This document shows positions 51,322 through 60,357 of a stretch of 64,000 nucleotides of DNA, one piece after another. A model generated the notes under the pieces. That model was not told where the DNA came from. It was given only the letters and a program-made list of their open reading frames with translations, and did not search any database. Location: positions 1,676,501-1,740,500 of the forward strand of contig NZ_JAQOMR010000001.1 in assembly GCF_028401385.1 (NCBI RefSeq), given 5' to 3'. Every line of letters starts with the position of its first letter. Position 1 is the stretch's first letter. This stretch comes from Marinicella algicola. GTDB taxonomy: Bacteria > Pseudomonadota > Gammaproteobacteria > Xanthomonadales > Marinicellaceae. A program made the position numbers and the translations under genes.

Positions 51322-51774
51322 CTAGTCGCCGACAACCACGGTGACGTTTTCGAGCCCCATCGCCTCCGCAAGCCCGAACAGCAGCGCGGCGTTTTCTGGA
51401 TGCAGGCGGATGCAGCCATGCGAGGCGGGCGCCCCCAGCCGCGAGAGCTGATCGGTGCCATGAACGGCGTAACCGTGATGAAAGAAGATAGCATAAGGCA
51501 TCGGCGCATTATTGTACTTGCGCGAGCGGTGGTTTCTGGAAAGCCACTCCGCACCGTATATGCCCTCAGGCGTGGAATAGCCGCCGGCGCCTGTCGAAAC
51601 CGGCCACTCATAGCGCTCATGACCGCCGACGATAACCTTCATCGTCTGGCTTCTGAGGCTGACCGCAGCGACGACCTTGCCCGAATCGAAAATGGCATCT
51701 CCGGACTTGCGTGCCGCGTTGGCGACAGATGCGTTGGCCAGCAAAACCATAAATACAAAAATCAAAATACGCAT
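51322..51774 (-). CDS. L,D-transpeptidase (YkuD domain), secreted
   Basis: A 150-residue periplasmic L,D-transpeptidase that forms 3-3 peptidoglycan crosslinks or anchors proteins. A signal peptide MRILIFVFMVLLANASVANA is followed by the YkuD fold: VAAVSLRSQTMKVIVGGHER, YEWPVSTGAGGYSTPEGIYG, and the active site HGTDQLSRLGAPASHGCIRL with the SHGC nucleophilic Cys, His and Arg. I use ATG 51774. The IS481 end lies directly against its stop codon, so its native terminator region has been displaced. Rhizobiales rely heavily on L,D-crosslinks. Confidence 0.92.
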   Translation of the reverse strand: MRILIFVFMVLLANASVANAARKSGDAIFDSGKVVAAVSLRSQTMKVIVGGHERYEWPVSTGAGGYSTPEGIYGAEWLSRNHRSRKYNNAPMPYAIFFHHGYAVHGTDQLSRLGAPASHGCIRLHPENAALLFGLAEAMGLENVTVVVGD

Positions 51775-51889
51775 GAGACCCCGAATACACATAACCCCTG
51801 AAGTCGAGGTTATGAGCAACGAAGGTCTCAATCAATGCATCATTAACAATAAGGTAAACAACTCACGGCGGATAGTGCCGCCGTTCTGC

Positions 51890-52840
51890 TCACGGCGCTA
51901 GTGTTGCCGCCACCAGATCCACGACGTCTTCAGCCTTGATTGACATCGCAACCTGTTGTTCGGGCTTGTCATCGAACGGGCTCGGCGGGAAAAACTGGCC
52001 GGAGGGCTTCTGGATGGTCTGTCCGTCGGCGATACCGCCGCAGACAACCCGTACTGTTCCCGCGCGCAGGCCGAAAAGCTCCGGCGCCACTACATAGACG
52101 CAGGCGCAGCTGTCGTGAACGACCATGCCGTCATCCACCTGCTGACTGTAGAAATCGATGTAGGGATCGGAAATCCTGGCCAGCAGCTCCACAGCCGGTC
52201 CGCCACGCAACGCAAGGTCCTTCATCGTCGTCCGCGTCATAACGGTCTGGATCGTAACGTCGAGACCGACGATGACGACCTTCCAGGGCGCGGTGAAAAT
52301 GGCGTCGGCAGCTTCCGGATCGCCGTGAATATTGGCCTCGGCCGCCGGCGTTACATTGCCGTTGCGCTCAAACGCGCCGCCCATGACAACAACCTGCTTC
52401 ACAAGTCCGGCAATTTCCGGATCACGCGCAAGCGCCACGGCCAGATTGGTCATGCGCCCCACGGCCACGATTTCGACCTCGCCCGGATTGGCGCGCACGG
52501 TGTCGATGATGAACTGCCAGGCCGGCCGCGGATCGAGCGGTACATCGTCAACGGTCTCCGGCACTTCGATGTCGCCGAGGCCATTCACGCCATGCACAAC
52601 GACGGGCCACGGGGCCATCGGCCGCGCCGGGTCATAGGTCACATCCGCACCGCGCGCGACAGGGGCAGAAATACCGAACTCCCGCTTCAGAAACAGCGCA
52701 TTGCGGGTGGTCGTGTCGGCAGAGGCGTTACCGAAGACCGACGTGATGCCCAGAAGATCGATATCGGGGTGACGCTCGAGAAAGAGCAGCGCCATGGCAT
52801 CATCGATACCCGGGTCCGTGTCGAAAATAACCTTGTGCAT
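51890..52840 (-). CDS. Nucleoside hydrolase (inosine-uridine preferring type)
   Basis: A calcium-dependent N-ribohydrolase of 316 residues. The N-terminal Asp cluster is VIFDTDPGIDDAMALLFLE (Asp7, Asp9, Asp13, Asp14), then GITSVFGNASADTTTRNALFL, HGVNGLGD, GRMTNLAVALARDPEIAG, VVMGGAFERNGNVTPAAEAN and HDSCACVYVVAPELF with the catalytic-site His-Asp near the end. Start 52840 (MHKVIFDTD) gives the canonical beginning. It is divergent from the TSUP gene. Specificity among purine and pyrimidine nucleosides cannot be read here. Confidence 0.93.
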   Translation of the reverse strand: MHKVIFDTDPGIDDAMALLFLERHPDIDLLGITSVFGNASADTTTRNALFLKREFGISAPVARGADVTYDPARPMAPWPVVVHGVNGLGDIEVPETVDDVPLDPRPAWQFIIDTVRANPGEVEIVAVGRMTNLAVALARDPEIAGLVKQVVVMGGAFERNGNVTPAAEANIHGDPEAADAIFTAPWKVVIVGLDVTIQTVMTRTTMKDLALRGGPAVELLARISDPYIDFYSQQVDDGMVVHDSCACVYVVAPELFGLRAGTVRVVCGGIADGQTIQKPSGQFFPPSPFDDKPEQQVAMSIKAEDVVDLVAATLAP

Positions 52841-52980
52841 GAAAACGAGATCCTGCTTTGTGAAAAACGTTAACCGGCATGTGCGCGGCCCGTGAAACGG
52901 CCTACACGATCCGGGCGAAAAAGAAAACGCCGCGCGGCGCCATGCGCTGCTTCCATGACTTTGCCGGAGTTCGATCGGCC

Positions 52981-53766
52981 GTGTTCGAAGCCAGTCCTGA
53001 TCTGCTGCTGATTCTGTTCGCGGCGGCCTTTGTCGCCGGTTTTGTCGACTCAATCGCCGGTGGCGCTGGGCTTATCACCATTCCTGTCATGCTGATCGCC
53101 GGCATCCCGCCATTGCAGACGCTTGGCACCAACAAGCTGCAGGGGATATTCGGCGCCGCTTCGGCGACGATATCCTATGCGCGCGGCGGCCGGGTGGCCC
53201 CGCGGACCCAGTGGCCTATGGCGCTCCTTGCCTTTGCCGGCGGCGCTGCGGGCGCAGTTCTCGCAACGATCATTTCCGGCGATATCCTGCTCGCCGCCCT
53301 GCCCGTCCTGCTGGTTGGTATCGGCCTTTACTTCGCGCTGCGCAGTGGACTTGACGACACCGACCGCCTCCAGCGTCTTTCCGTCCCGTTCTTCACGGCT
53401 GTCATTGTTCCGGCAATCGGATTTTATGACGGGTTGTTTGGCCCCGGAACCGGTTCCTTCTTCATGATCGCCTTTGTCACGCTTGGCGGGCTGGGCATGC
53501 TGAAAGCGACGGCCCGGACAAAGCTGTTGAACCTGTCCTCCAATCTCGGAGCCTTCGTGGTCTTTGTGGCAGGTGGAGCGATACTCTGGAAAATCGGTCT
53601 GATCATGGGCGTCGGCCAGTTTATCGGCGCACAGACCGGTTCCAGGCTTGCCATGCGGCGCGGCGCGAAGATCATTCGACCGCTACTTGCGATCTCAAGC
53701 CTCGCCATGGCGGCGAAGGTATTCTTCGATGAGAAAAACCCGCTATATCAATTAATTATGATGTAG
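52981..53766 (+). CDS. TSUP (TauE/SafE, DUF81) family membrane permease
   Basis: Inner-membrane protein of about 261 residues with about eight hydrophobic segments. Signature: LLILFAAAFVAGFVDSIAGGAGLITIPVMLIAG, GTNKLQGIFGAASATISYAR, and the second half-repeat AIGFYDGLFGPGTGSFFMIAFV, LGMLKATARTKLLNLSSNLG. The family exports or imports sulfonates, sulfite and small organic anions. I prefer GTG 52981, which gives the usual family length; an open frame extends upstream to an ATG at 52879. The 3' end overlaps the convergent cobU gene by 11 bp. Confidence 0.88.
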   Translation: MFEASPDLLLILFAAAFVAGFVDSIAGGAGLITIPVMLIAGIPPLQTLGTNKLQGIFGAASATISYARGGRVAPRTQWPMALLAFAGGAAGAVLATIISGDILLAALPVLLVGIGLYFALRSGLDDTDRLQRLSVPFFTAVIVPAIGFYDGLFGPGTGSFFMIAFVTLGGLGMLKATARTKLLNLSSNLGAFVVFVAGGAILWKIGLIMGVGQFIGAQTGSRLAMRRGAKIIRPLLAISSLAMAAKVFFDEKNPLYQLIMM

Positions 53767-54295
53767 ACTTCACCTGAATTGGTAAGCCCGCAGTCATAAA
53801 AATCACCGAACTGGCGGCTGCGGCAAGCTGCTGGTTCAATCGTCCGGCCTCATCGCGAAACCGGCGGGCCAGCGCATTGTCGGGCACAATGCCGAGACCG
53901 ACCTCATTGGCAACGACAAACAGCGGGAAGCGGCATTTGGCCGTGAAATCGGCCAGCTGTGCGCCCGCAGCTTCGATATCGTGATCTGCGAGAAGGAGAT
54001 TGGTGACCCACAGCGTCAGGCAGTCGACAACAACGACAGGACGTGGGCGCGATGAGAGCTGCCCGAGACACTCGACCAGCGCGATCGGGGCTTCATGGGT
54101 CTGCCAATCGGGGCCCCGCGCGGCGCGATGATGCGCAATCCGGGTTTCCATTTCAGGGTCAAGCGCCTGCGCCGTCGCCACGTAATGGAGGTCGTTGCCT
54201 TCAGCTCTGGCTAGCATTTCGGCGTGACCTGATTTTCCCGAACGCGCGCCGCCCAATATCAGGTAAACGGGATTCGCGGGCACCTGAGGTCGCAC
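53756..54295 (-). CDS. cobU: Adenosylcobinamide kinase / adenosylcobinamide-phosphate guanylyltransferase
   Basis: Late step of adenosylcobalamin synthesis: phosphorylates adenosylcobinamide and transfers GMP to it. The 179-residue protein shows Walker A LILGGARSGKSGHAEMLA, YVATAQALDPEMETRIAHHRAARG with the guanylylated His, DCLTLWVTNLL and VVANEVGLGIVPDNALARRFRDEAGRLNQQLA. The gene is intact, also called cobP in Alphaproteobacteria. No other cobalamin genes are in the window. The 280 bp upstream (54296-54576) hold no gene; I looked for a cobalamin riboswitch and could not see its conserved core. Confidence 0.95.
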   Translation of the reverse strand: MRPQVPANPVYLILGGARSGKSGHAEMLARAEGNDLHYVATAQALDPEMETRIAHHRAARGPDWQTHEAPIALVECLGQLSSRPRPVVVVDCLTLWVTNLLLADHDIEAAGAQLADFTAKCRFPLFVVANEVGLGIVPDNALARRFRDEAGRLNQQLAAAASSVIFMTAGLPIQVKSTS

Positions 54296-54576
54296 ATTCT
54301 GCCTCGATCTTTTCTGCAGACAAATATCTGATAGCGGCGATCCAAAGCCGTGGGCGTTTCTTATGGTGGAAACAAACGGGATACCGCGCGCCGGAAAGCC
54401 GTTTTGAAATGAAAGCGGACGATCTCGTAGAAAAAGAGGCGTCCGCGCTGCTGATCACTTCAGGGGCCAGTGTCCAGAGACCATCCCCGAATCTGTGCCA
54501 ACCGCTATTCCGGCGCACCGGCATTATAGCGTCCCGCCGGGAGTTCCGCAATGATTGGGGTGCGCGCATCCGCTGC

Positions 54577-55582
54577 TCAGATGGCCTGCTCAACCCTGAC
54601 CGCGACATCCTCTGAGAGCCAGGCTTTCCAGACATCGGGATAGTTTTCCAGAAAATGGCGCGCACCAGCCTCGTTGCCGGCATTGTTCGTGCTCATCCAG
54701 GCCAGAACTTCACTCACCGTCCCGTTGCCCCAGGACCGGTTGTTGAAATAGGTCATCAGCTCAGGATAGCTTTCGACGAAGGCTCCCGACACCAGGGTGT
54801 AGACAGCTGAAACGGGATAAGCATTCAGCTTCGGATCAGCACATTCGGGAATAATGGTGCAGCGATCCCATTCCTGCTTGCTGAATTCGACACCGAAACT
54901 CAGCTTCACCATGTCATATTCGCCAAGCAATGCGGTCGGCGCCCAATAGTAACCGAGCCAGCCCTGCGTCTCCTCGAAGGCCCGCGCTATGGAAGCATCG
55001 AGCGCTTCGCCGGATGCGGCTTCAACCAGCTCAAAGCCGTTCGCCGAACCGTCGAGAGCGCGAAACAGGTTTTCGGTCGAGACCCGACAGGCCCAACCTT
55101 CCGGACAGTTGAAGACTGCGGGGACCCCGCCAGCCTCTTCGGGCGCGAACAATTCCGGGTGTTTCAGCGCCTCCTGGACCGTTACGATGGAAGGATGCGC
55201 GTCTGCCAGGAATTTCGGGATCCACCAGCCCTGAACACCGCCCTCGCTGAGCAGCGGCGCGGCGAAAGCCACGCGCTTGTCGGCGACCGCCTCATCAAAA
55301 GCCGGTGTGGCGCTTTCGAACCAGAACTCGGGGATAACATCCGGCTGCCCGGATCTCGATTATGGTTTCCACTGTGCTTTCGTTGTCGCCCTCGATCAGG
55401 CTCACCGCGCAACCAAATCCGGTTTCCAGAATCAACCGGTCTACCCAAGCAGCAAGGCCCGCTGAAGCCCAGTTCAGCTCGGCGATCGAAACATCACCGC
55501 AGTCCTCCCCGGCCCGGGCAAAGTCGGCCGTAAGCGCCAAGGCACTCGAAAAGACAATCGCTGTTGCAGCATGCGCTTTCAT
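54577..55582 (-). CDS. Betaine/choline-type ABC substrate-binding protein (OpuAC/ProX-like), one frameshift
   Basis: A periplasmic binding protein of 334 residues with signal peptide MKAHAATAIVFSSALALTAD ending near FARAGEDCGDV. Features: VSIAELNWASAGLAAWVDRL, GFGCAVSLIEGDNESTVET, then (one frame over) GQPDVIPEFWFESATPAFDEAV, GGVQGWWIPKFLADAHPSIV, NCPEGWACRVSTENLFRA and ETQGWLGYYWAPTALLGEYD. Trp-rich segments suit quaternary-amine binding. The frame changes near 55350-55352 by one extra base. No permease or ATPase genes adjoin, so it is an orphan component in this window. Confidence 0.85.
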
Positions 55583-56091
55583 GACTTTGTTTATGCCCTC
55601 TCTGCGAATTCCGTTCCGGCCCTCGTGAGCACTTACACACATACATTGTGGTGTGTTTGAGGCTGCGAGCTCCCTCTCAAGGCCAGACTAGAGCGTTTCC
55701 GCTGCGATTTGAAGCTGTTCAATCGTTCCGCGCCGGCGAAACCATCAACGCGTAGGGCGACGCCCCTCCAGAAAAGCGGTGCCAAATCGACATTATTCGC
55801 GGATGCTAACCAAGCGGTAAGGTTCTGGCGCTAGAAAAACAAAGCGGATGGCTGCGCGGCAATGAAAGCCCGGACATTTTGAGTATTTGCGTGGTACGGG
55901 TGCCGTTTCAAGGTACTGCGTATGCAGCCTCCGCCAGCGTTATTTTGGCGATTTTCAGCGTTCGTGAAACCAGAGCAGACCATGCCGGCCCGCTCAATGG
56001 ACCGTCAACACGCTGAATTGAGGTGCCGCCGGAACCTGGCCCTATGGGCCAGGCTGGGAGCCGCTCCCGTCCGGCTAAGCAAACCCCTCAA
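55583..56091. other. Non-coding stretch with two strong hairpins
   Basis: No gene can be supported in about 500 bp. CCTGGCCC-TAT-GGGCCAGG (56035-56053) and GGGAGC-C-GCTCCC (56056-56068) are perfect inverted repeats, immediately downstream of the small gene at 56092-56308. They may end its transcript, although no T tract is present. A weaker ACACAC/GTGTGT dyad lies near 55635-55660. Confidence 0.55.
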
Positions 56092-56308
56092 CTAAGACAT
56101 TCGAGCCTTGGAGCGAGGCTTCTTCATGCGACTGTTTTCTGCCTGAATGCTTTCACATGCGCCATAAAGCATGACAGCTGCGTCGCTGTAGCCCAGCCGC
56201 GTGGCAAGGGACATCGCAGCCTCGATCAGTTCAAACAAATAGTCCGGATTTTCGGAAATCAGGCTGACGGGCCTCGTCCTGACCTAGATTGATGAGACTA
56301 GCTGACAT
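56092..56308 (-). CDS. Small hypothetical protein (about 71 aa), one frameshift
   Basis: ATG at 56308 is preceded by GAGGAGA at 8 nt, a strong ribosome site. The N-terminus is MSASLINLGQDEARQ. The frame then changes at GG near 56266-56268 (plus strand), and one base fewer gives LISENPDYLFELIEAAMSLA, TRLGYSDAAVMLYGACESIQ and a basic tail ENSRMKKPRSKARMS. It is helical and Ala/Leu-rich with no membrane segment. I do not recognise the family, but the sequence across the break is protein-like on both sides, so it is likely a real small gene. Confidence 0.55.
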
Positions 56309-56893
56309 GTGTCGTCTCCTCGGCAGACCCGCACAAGAACGAATATACATCATTGTTATATCCCAATTTTATCGGAAGGGCGCGGAGCCAAATAGATGAC
56401 TGCCGCAACCAATCGGTTTCGACTGCGTTGCAATGTAACCCGCCTGATAATTTTAGAAAAAGCACGGATTCAGGTATCTATTGACCTGCTCCAGCTGACC
56501 GCAAGTACCGCGTAAGTTGTACAACGTAATTATCCACAACCAGACCCAGTATTGCGATTTTTTTGTTTATGAGCCTGAAATTATCATTAAACAATGTCAT
56601 TGTCGATACGTTCAAGCTTTGAAACCAAATAGACCTCATGAAGGTACGATAGTATATCCACAATTCTGCAACCTTGGCGCGCTATTGAGCGGACTTTATA
56701 GCAGACACATCGGCGCAGTTGGGCCATATTGTGCTTTTGAAAAAACAGTGCGGATCGGCCTTTGTGATCGCTCGCTCAACCACGAGTGCGAGATACCGCC
56801 ATGGTGCCGGCCCTGCCCTTCATTGACCGCCTCGCGTCGGAAAACCGATAACCATAATTCGTGACGGATGCCGTTTTAATCGGGAGAATGCTT
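56309..56893. other. AT-rich non-coding stretch
   Basis: About 585 bp with a base composition well below the window average and no supported gene. Short open frames on both strands lack ribosome sites and protein-like composition. It presumably holds promoters for the kinase at 56894 and the small gene at 56308. Confidence 0.5.
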
Positions 56894-57524
56894 ATGAGCA
56901 AAACAGTTGAAGTGGATGAACTCGTAGTTCATCTGCGCCCCTCGCCTCTGCGAGCAACCGCCAGCTCGTGGCCCTCGCCGGCCCTCCGGGGGCGGGCAAG
57001 AGCCATGTTGCCGACCTGCTTTTTCCAGGCTGAACGAGCTACTGCCGGGGAAAACCCAGATTCTGCCGATGGACGGTTTTCATTACGATGACATGGTGCT
57101 GCAAGCGCGCGGCACCCTGCCACGCAAGGGCGCGCCACATACATTTGACACTGGTGGTCTGCTCTCGGTTCTGAAACGCATCCGGGCCGATGATGGTGAA
57201 GAGGTCGCTGTTCCGGTGTTTGACCGGTCCATTGAAATAGCCAGGGCCGGTGCTCGCATCATAGGCCCTGAGGCACGCCTGATCATCGCCGAGGGCAACT
57301 ACCTGATTCTCGATGAACCGCGCTGGAAGCCGGTTGCGGCGATGTTCGACCAGACCGTTTTCATCGACGTCCCCGAAAACGTGCTTCGAGAGAGGCTGTC
57401 GGCGCGATGGGCGCATTACACGCCTGAACAACGGGTCCACAAATTGGAGGAAAATGACCTGCCAAATATGCGCCTAGTGATCTCGAACAGTCAGCCTGCC
57501 GATTTCCGCCTCAACACTATCTGA
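56894..57524 (+). CDS. P-loop kinase, uridine kinase/PanK/FrcK-like, two frameshifts
   Basis: After repair a 210-residue nucleoside/sugar kinase-like protein: MSKTVEVDELVVHLR, Walker A LAGPPGAGKSHVADLLFSRL, LPMDGFHYDDMVLQARG (substrate Asp-Gly-Phe-His motif), APHTFDTGGLLSVLKRIR, PVFDRSIEIARAGARII, LIIAEGNYLILDEPRW and FIDVPENVLRERLSARWAHY. Breaks: CCCC 56938-56941 and TTTTT 57020-57024, each short by one. Similar proteins accompany rhizobial fructose importers (FrcK), but no importer lies here. The start is supported by GGGAGA upstream. Confidence 0.82.
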
Positions 57525-57751
57525 CAAATCATGGGAGACAGATTCTGTCGGATGTGAGATATTTCTCAGTCACGCTGGCAAAGAACTCGAATTTGTTACG
57601 ACATAGCGGGCACACCGGTCGGCTTCATGTTCTGGCTTGGACGTCGCCGCGAAGTGCGGGCCGGAAGAGGTACACATCGCCCTTCAGCTTCACATGTGGC
57701 CAGACCGGAACGGTTCAGACCTTGGTTTGCCTGATGGCAGAGGAACAGCGC

Positions 57752-59164
57752 ATGACCCATGATCGCATTACAGAAACCATCACCTGGCATTCGGACAACC
57801 CGCACCTGACAGGCAATTTCAGGCCGGTCGGGAACGAGATTGATGGCGGTCCGTTAGAAGTCGTCGAGGGCCATATTCCGAAAACACTTGCCGGTACCTA
57901 CATCCGCAACGGGCCAAATCCGCGTTACGAGCCAAGTTCTTATAACTACCCGCTCGAGGGCGATGGCATGCTCCACGCGATCCGCTTTGAAGGCGGCAAG
58001 GCAAGTTACTGTAACAGATATGTCCGCACACGTTCCTTCGAGATCGAGGATATGGCAGGTCACGCCGTCTATGGCGGGCTGATGACGCCGCAGCCGGTCG
58101 ATCCCGGCTTACTCGGCGCCGATGACGACCCTGAAAACCCGTTCAAGGCCTCCGCCTTCATTGGGGTGATGCAGCATGGCGACCACCTGCTGGCGCTCGG
58201 CGAGTGCGAGCCGGCATGGGAGATCGGACCGGGGTTTGAGACACGCGGGCCATGGACCGCCGGTACGGACACTCCGATAATTCTCGGTGCGCATAATCGC
58301 GTCCATCCGGTTACCGGAGACATGTTCGCCCTCAATTACGACATCGCTTCCCCCATCGTGACCGTTCACCATATCGGTCGCGACGGCCGCCTCCGGCATA
58401 GCTTCAATGTCACGCTCGCCGCGTCGAGCATGATCCATGACTTTGTACTCACCGAGCGGTACCTGGTTCTGCTGATCGGACCGGCGGTCTTCGACATGAA
58501 CGCAATGATGAACGGGGAGCATTGCTTCAATGGCGGGAGGATCTTGGCACCCGCATCGCAGTGATACCGCTTGATGGCGGCAATGTACGATGGTTTGAGG
58601 CAGAGCCTTTTTCGTGTTTCACTTCGCCAATGGCTTCGAACGCGGCAGCGACATCGTCATCGATTATGTGAAACACCAGAAGCTCTATTTCGGCTACGGC
58701 AAACCCAATAGCGAGCCCCCGAAACTACAGCGGCTGGTCCTTGACACCACAACGGGACGGACGCACCAGCACGCATGGTTTGACAAGGTGGCCGAGTTTC
58801 CCCGCATCGATGAGCGCCGGACCGCGCTCTCGACCCGCTATGTCTATGCGCCGACTCTGACCGAAACGCTGACCGGGGAAACGGTGCATCTGCAACATTC
58901 AACTGCCTCCTCAGGATCGATACTGAGACAGGTGATATCGCGACCCATGACTTCGGCAATAAGATCGCCGGCGAAGCCGTCTTCATTCCGCATGGCGATG
59001 ACGAAAGCGAGGGTTGGTTGGCCACATATCTCTTCAAACCGGAAACCGAGACAAGCGAGTTTGTGCTGCTCGATGCCGCACACGTTTCCGAGGAACCTGT
59101 GGTTCGCATCCGGCTGCCGCAACGTGTTCCGCAGGGGCTTCACGGAACCTGGGTGCCCGCGTGA
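57752..59164 (+). CDS. Carotenoid oxygenase (lignostilbene/apocarotenoid dioxygenase family), three frameshifts
   Basis: A Fe(II) beta-propeller dioxygenase of about 471 residues after repair. Conserved: GTYIRNGPNPRYEPSSYNYP, LEGDGMLHAIRFEGGKA, GAHNRVHPVTGDMFAL (first iron His), AASSMIHDFVLTERYLVLL (second), FVFHFANGFERG (third) and LHGTWVPA at the C-terminus (fourth). Breaks: near 58530 (NWREDLGTRIAVIPL), the T run 58608-58612 (PFFVFHFANG) and near 58904 (HSTCLLRIDTETGDIATHD). The ATG 57752 has AGAGGAA upstream. Substrate could be an apocarotenoid or a lignin-derived stilbene. Convergent with the AraC gene. Confidence 0.9.
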
Positions 59165-59197
59165 TCCGGACAAGGCCGTACCAAAAAGTCCAAGGCC

Positions 59198-60163
59198 TCA
59201 AGCCTTCGTCGTATCAACCTCCGGATAGGTGACCGGCTCTTTCTGCAGCGCCGGCACAGGCGCTTCAGCCGTTTCCGTATTCATCGTCATGATGCTGGCG
59301 GCGAGACCGATTTTCCTGAATTCGGTTGGGGTGACCCGGAAATAACGGCGGAACACTTTCGCGAAATAATTCGGGTCGGTAAATCCAGCCATACCTGCCA
59401 CTTCCTTGACGGTATGGTCGCCGCTGGCCAGAAGCCGTGTCGCCTGTTTAAGCCGGCGCAGAAGCACATATTCGGCTGGCGGCATGCCTTCCGATTGCGC
59501 AAACAACCGCGAAAATGCGAGCGGCTGAAACCCGAGACTTCCGCCAGCCTGTCCACCGGCAACGGCTTTGCCAGATTGGCGTCTATATGATGGGTAACGC
59601 GCTGCATCGCCCGACTCTCCACCGGCGGGATGGTGTGGGCGCCAAAGACGTCATCATAAAGCAGCATGGTGACTTCGTAGGCAACGGCCGAGGCCCGCGC
59701 CGGCGTGTCGGTTTCCGATGAAAGCAGCCGACCGAGGCAATCGGCGAGCTGGTCGACGGTCTTCTCCTTAAGCTTCAGCACCGGGCCGGCTGTTGCCAGC
59801 ACGGCCTTTTGAATGCGCATCGCTTCCTCGCCATTGAGTGAAATCCAGAAAAATTCCCAGTTGCCCCCTCTTCCAGCCAGTAACGGTGATTGTGCGGAAT
59901 GAGGGTGAGCATGGTTTCCCCGGCCTGATCCGAAGCGTCTGGTTTTCAAAACGCAGATTTCCCGCGCCTGCGATCGTGTACTGGATCACAGAAAACGGGC
60001 TTTGGCCCCGCCGCCGGCCGTCCCACTGATAATCCGGTCGGGTGCGAATTTCATAGCCGGCGCTGACTGGCATCGCATGCAGATCCTGATGGCCACGTGG
60101 CAGTGAAATCAACCGCCCGATCGGTGCTCTTTTTCGTAATTCCTGCAGCACAAAATTACCCAT
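59198..60163 (-). CDS. AraC-family activator, AgpT-like, three frameshifts
   Basis: A regulator of about 322 residues with an N-terminal cupin-type sensor (PRPDYQWDGRR-like region, PFSVIQYTIAGAGNLRFENQ, LTLIPHNHRYWLEEGGNWEF) and a C-terminal AraC double HTH (PLPVDRLAEVSGFSRSHFSR, EYVLLRRLKQATRLLASGDH, VKEVAGMAGFTDPNYFAKVF, RRYFRVTPTEFRK). Breaks are at CCCC 59918-59921, CCCCC 59864-59868 and AAAA 59512-59515 (plus strand), each short by one. It is divergent from the GH4 gene. In Sinorhizobium the AraC-type AgpT activates the alpha-galactoside genes, and this gene has the same position and type (inference). Confidence 0.82.
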
Positions 60164-60357
60164 GAAAGCACAATCCCTCTCTGTGATGTCCTCAGGACTG
60201 CTGCATAATGCGTATCGGGAGTTTGAAACACAAGCGCTACAGGCAAAGAACATCTGTCAGGATCGACGCTCTCCGTCGGTTTGCGGTGGTTCAGCTAGTC
60301 CTGCCTGTTGCATTGGATTTTACCCTGTTTGTTGGTTCTTGTTTCAGGGAGGCGGCT

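Larger units (their letters stand above)
45217..51325 (+). pseudogene. IS481-family transposase interrupted twice
   Basis: Three pieces rebuild one DDE transposase. 45217-45254 gives MGQVLQGSATTTE behind GGAGGGA. 47480-48024 gives AVRRAIQNSQASLRTLSKQY, an HTH (GINQKTVAKWKKR), FHIDIAEVHTAEGKRYLFVA with the first Asp, and stops in VLTDN with the second Asp. 50964-51325 resumes GIQFTNRTRDIHDFGHIF and carries VERMNRTIKEATVKRF with the catalytic Glu. There are extra small frame changes (near 47750 about eight bases are missing; near 51085 and 51225 single bases), so the gene is decayed as well as interrupted. Confidence 0.8.

Noticed and set aside
54296..54576. Cobalamin riboswitch upstream of cobU
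   Set aside because: I searched the minus strand for the B12-box and the conserved core segments and could not see them.
56517..56864. 115-codon plus-strand open frame in the AT-rich gap
   Set aside because: No ribosome site, odd composition (many Cys, His, Asn), and no recognisable motif.
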